64,000 bases of DNA from Flagellimonas sp. MMG031. Lineage in GTDB: Bacteria > Bacteroidota > Bacteroidia > Flavobacteriales > Flavobacteriaceae. The stretch lies in the NCBI RefSeq assembly GCF_040112705.1, contig NZ_CP157804.1, positions 188,501 to 252,500 on the forward strand, read 5' to 3'. Shown in pieces: positions 61,363 through 64,000 of this stretch. Made by a program: the position numbers and the translations under genes. Under the pieces are notes generated by a model, which had not been told where the DNA came from, did not search any database, and saw only the letters and a program-made list of their open reading frames with translations. Each line of letters begins with the position of its first letter. The first letter of the stretch is position 1.

Positions 61363-64000
61363 AACCCAAAACCAAGTCCAAAAGCAAATCGAAGCCCATC
61401 GGAGCTATTGAAAAGTCCGAAATTGGCGGAGAGTATATCTGCTCCGTTCACGAAAAATCCACCTCCGTACGAATTGTGCCAAATTCGCGAGGAATCTTCT
61501 GGGAACCATACCCTGCCATAGTCAAAACCACCATAAATTCCAGGGGTTACAGGAAGAATTCCCGTTTTGGTCCTTCGAAAGCTGTAGCGGATATCCGTAT
61601 TTTGAAAATATGCTGTTTTACCCGTAAACCGTTGGAATCTAAAACCGCGCAATCCATTGTTGCCGCCTATGCTTGCCGCTTGATAAAATTCATACCCATT
61701 GCCAATGGTAAAGTGACCCTTGAGTTGTGTGGCCAAAACCAATCTACCGTCTGCCGAAAGTTTATGGTCCATGGAAAATGACGGTATCACATAGCCAAAA
61801 GACCGTGAACCGTCGTCCAAATTTTTACGAAATCCACCTTCCAAGTAAAAGGCCATGCCCACAGTCGGGAACGCTTCATTATCCGTATTGGAATAGCTGT
61901 ATTCGCCATCCAAACCAAAAAAGCTAAGGTGGTTTTCTTCGCCGTTGGCCACATAAAATTCATTGATAAACCTGTTTTCGGTCTCTTCGATTTCGATGTT
62001 TTCGTAGGCCAGGCCCAATCGCACTTTGGATCCCAAAAAACCGCGCCATACCAATGAGGGTGCAAGCTGTAAAGTACGGATGCGTACCCGATTGTAATCC
62101 AAGCCTAAGGGTTCTGTATCATCATTGTTGACCGTTTCGTTTCCAAAGCCGAAAAAGTTACGGGTAAAGTTGGGACTCGTAAACTTGGCATACACCTCAA
62201 GGTTCACTTTGTTAAATACATGGGCAAACTCTCCACGATAGCCCAAATCAAACCCATCCGTGGCAAAATAATAGGCCGCATTAAAGGTATGTTGCTGCGT
62301 AAATGGGTTTTTCCTAAAACCGTTGAAGGTATAGGTATCGGTAAGCCCAATGCGTACGCCATCGTCAGGATTAAAGCCAATCGTAGGTAATATTTGATTG
62401 TTACTGGCCTTGATGTTCAAAAACTCATAAGTGTTAGTGTCATAATCCCTTACAAGGCGAATCTTTCCACCGTAGGCTTCGTCCAGCGTATTTTTTTTGT
62501 CTTTAAAATCGTAGACCGATAATTTCTTGGAGCCTTCGGAAATTTTGTACACATCGTTGTTTTGCCCCCCCACAATGCGAACCTTTATTTGTGAGGTTTC
62601 GGTACGGGCATCGAATACATCATCATCGTCCAGACCGTACACCCATATCTCCTTGGTATGGGCTGGATCATAAACCTTGTTGAAGAACAAATCGGTCATT
62701 TCCCCTACCTTGATGCGATATGCTCGAACCTCAACATGACCGTTGGGCAATGATACGATATTGAAGTAATCATCCTTGTCCGTTCCAGTGACCACACTGT
62801 AGCGATTCAAAACAGCGAAATAGTCCTTCGCAGTCTGAACCAGGTTAGCTTTTCTGGCCAATAGTATCCGTTTGATTTCGGTCAACGTTTCGTCCCTGAC
62901 CTCTTCTGGAAATGCCAAAAATGCTTCATCGATGATTTCTTCGTTCAGATTTTGCTGAATGAATTCGGCCTGCTCTACCCATGTGTCCAAATCGGTTTCT
63001 GATAACAGGGCCATATCCAAGGCAAAGGTGCGGGGGGAAGAAGTGAATCCTTCCACACTTCGTATTTCTTCGTGGAAACCTTCAAAAATCCGTAATCCAG
63101 GTACGGCCCTGGAACCAAAGCCCATGATCAATCCGTCTCCCCAGCGGGAAAATACTTGGTCCCTGTCCCGAGCAATCGGTTTGTAGACTTTGTTGCCCTC
63201 TTCGGTTTCAAACTCTGCCCACCTCCATTGATCCACGTGTCTATCCCAATCCCCGATCATAATATCAAAAAGCCGGGCCTTGGCGTACTCCTTCTGGTCA
63301 ATGCTATACTCTTCATCTTCGCGGAGCTTGTCCATCAGGTCGTAGGTGCTTTCGATTTTTTTGGTATATCCGAAGCTTTTGAGATTATCATGATCATCGG
63401 AAACATGCTCCTCGATCATATAAAGGCTGTTTCCGAATTCTTTATTGTAATCTCCCAAAACCGATTGTTTGGGCACATAATATAATTTGGGGTTGGTGTG
63501 GAACATCCCTAAGGCATCGGAAAGTTTACCTATGGTAAATGGGGCATAGGGATGTGCTCCGGTATACAGGTCCAGCAACAATTCTTGGGTATAGGTGTCC
63601 TGAAATTCCCCAATGATATATTGCTCTTGGAATGCAATGGCCTGCAGGTATCTTTCGGCGCTCTTCCTTAAATCCCGCATAACATACTCCCGACCTTGCT
63701 TATCTGCCAATCGCAGGGAATTGGATTGGTTGCCGCCACCTTTCCGTACCACAGTGAGTCCTCCAAAAAGTGTATCCAATCGCACCGTAGGTGCCTTGAT
63801 CTGGGTCCCGTAATATTTTCGATACCGCTCTCCCCAAAGCCATTTATGGAATTTGCTTTTTTCAATATCCTCTTGAGCGTAGACCGAAGCCATTTGATAC
63901 GCCGGAAAATCATCATCCATCTCGATTTTCTTGGTTGGCCGATCGGGAGGAAGAACCGGTGTATTGTACAATACAGTGTCTGTTTCCGTTCCGTGGAACA
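61359..64000 (-). CDS. C-terminal part of a large outer-membrane beta-barrel protein with a kinase-like region
   Basis: About 880 residues are visible; the frame is open through the right edge, so the N terminus (in relatives often a metallophosphoesterase) is missing. The last 380 residues form a surface-antigen/BamA-like barrel ending GLRFAFGLGFGF with a terminal Phe. Before it, residues around 60-280 show LFGGLTVVRKGGGNQSNSLRL, EYVMRDLRKS, then IMIGDWDRHVDQWRW and PIARDRDQVFSRWGDG. This is the layout of a HipA/Fam20/CotH-type kinase (DRH catalytic loop, RDRD metal site). The barrel call is firm, the kinase reading tentative. Confidence 0.78.
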   Translation of the reverse strand, partial: FHGTETDTVLYNTPVLPPDRPTKKIEMDDDFPAYQMASVYAQEDIEKSKFHKWLWGERYRKYYGTQIKAPTVRLDTLFGGLTVVRKGGGNQSNSLRLADKQGREYVMRDLRKSAERYLQAIAFQEQYIIGEFQDTYTQELLLDLYTGAHPYAPFTIGKLSDALGMFHTNPKLYYVPKQSVLGDYNKEFGNSLYMIEEHVSDDHDNLKSFGYTKKIESTYDLMDKLREDEEYSIDQKEYAKARLFDIMIGDWDRHVDQWRWAEFETEEGNKVYKPIARDRDQVFSRWGDGLIMGFGSRAVPGLRIFEGFHEEIRSVEGFTSSPRTFALDMALLSETDLDTWVEQAEFIQQNLNEEIIDEAFLAFPEEVRDETLTEIKRILLARKANLVQTAKDYFAVLNRYSVVTGTDKDDYFNIVSLPNGHVEVRAYRIKVGEMTDLFFNKVYDPAHTKEIWVYGLDDDDVFDARTETSQIKVRIVGGQNNDVYKISEGSKKLSVYDFKDKKNTLDEAYGGKIRLVRDYDTNTYEFLNIKASNNQILPTIGFNPDDGVRIGLTDTYTFNGFRKNPFTQQHTFNAAYYFATDGFDLGYRGEFAHVFNKVNLEVYAKFTSPNFTRNFFGFGNETVNNDDTEPLGLDYNRVRIRTLQLAPSLVWRGFLGSKVRLGLAYENIEIEETENRFINEFYVANGEENHLSFFGLDGEYSYSNTDNEAFPTVGMAFYLEGGFRKNLDDGSRSFGYVIPSFSMDHKLSADGRLVLATQLKGHFTIGNGYEFYQAASIGGNNGLRGFRFQRFTGKTAYFQNTDIRYSFRRTKTGILPVTPGIYGGFDYGRVWFPEDSSRIWHNSYGGGFFVNGADILSANFGLFNSSDGLRFAFGLGFGF

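Noticed and set aside
1..64000. tRNA, rRNA or riboswitch genes
   Set aside because: No cloverleaf, rRNA-like stretch or recognisable riboswitch core was seen in the gaps by eye; a covariance-model scan would be needed to be sure.

Overview
The window looks like chromosome from a marine-type flavobacterium (Bacteroidota, close in style to Muricauda/Allomuricauda). The reasons are SusC/SusD outer-membrane transport genes, -7 boxes of the Bacteroidota form TAnnTTTG, no clear Shine-Dalgarno sequences, lipoproteins with short lipoboxes, an N-acylornithine type carbamoyltransferase, and a mevalonate pathway with a UbiA-type prenyltransferase. I see no rRNA, tRNA, CRISPR array, transposase or integrase gene.

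Layout. 1-5.2 kb: the start of a GH32 enzyme, then a tightly overlapping three-gene arsenosugar unit (TIGR04282-type transferase, purine-nucleoside phosphorylase, ArsM), a degenerate amidase-like exported protein and a GH113 lipoprotein. 5.3-11.9 kb: a frameshifted FAD oxidoreductase, a membrane 4Fe-4S protein and three glycosyltransferases. 11.9-22.2 kb: a complete arginine operon. It is preceded by a 27-residue leader peptide with four consecutive Arg codons. It runs GNAT, argG, argC, proC, argD, succinyl-type argF', SDR, argB, argE, argH. The genes overlap (ATGA) or nearly abut from argD to argE; the other junctions carry a two-hairpin interspersed repeat, and one copy of the repeat core lies inside argD.

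22.2-30.6 kb is the accessory zone. A core M1 aminopeptidase, a CBM9/DUF5916 protein and a small unknown gene alternate with AT-rich cargo: a nuclease-like protein, a hicAB pair whose hicA has a nonsense codon, and a PD-(D/E)XK-ImmA/IrrE fusion. Each cargo gene or pair follows the same composite leader: 21-bp phased repeats, a conserved segment usually containing a hairpin, and TAACGTT. Two of the inserts are bracketed by diverged copies of the 3' end of the neighbouring core gene. This is the best candidate here for an undescribed insertion or cassette system.

30.6-40 kb is housekeeping: an RsuA/RluB pseudouridine synthase, UbiA-type prenyltransferase, mevalonate kinase, diphosphomevalonate decarboxylase, TspO, DUF1697, glpK, glpF, a flavoprotein and a glycerophosphodiesterase. 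40-64 kb: a frameshifted GH13 amylase and a LacI regulator lie divergent to a frameshifted SusC and a SusD. After a strong terminator come three ~1,100-residue FG-GAP/ASPIC lipoproteins in tandem, a vanadium-haloperoxidase/PAP2-type lipoprotein, a GyrI-like protein, a beta-propeller-like protein, and the C-terminal part of a large outer-membrane protein that runs off the window.

Three genes (FAD oxidoreductase, GH13, SusC) are each broken by one T/A indel at a short run. Sequencing error is a serious alternative to real inactivation. All assignments are by eye from motifs; no database search was possible.
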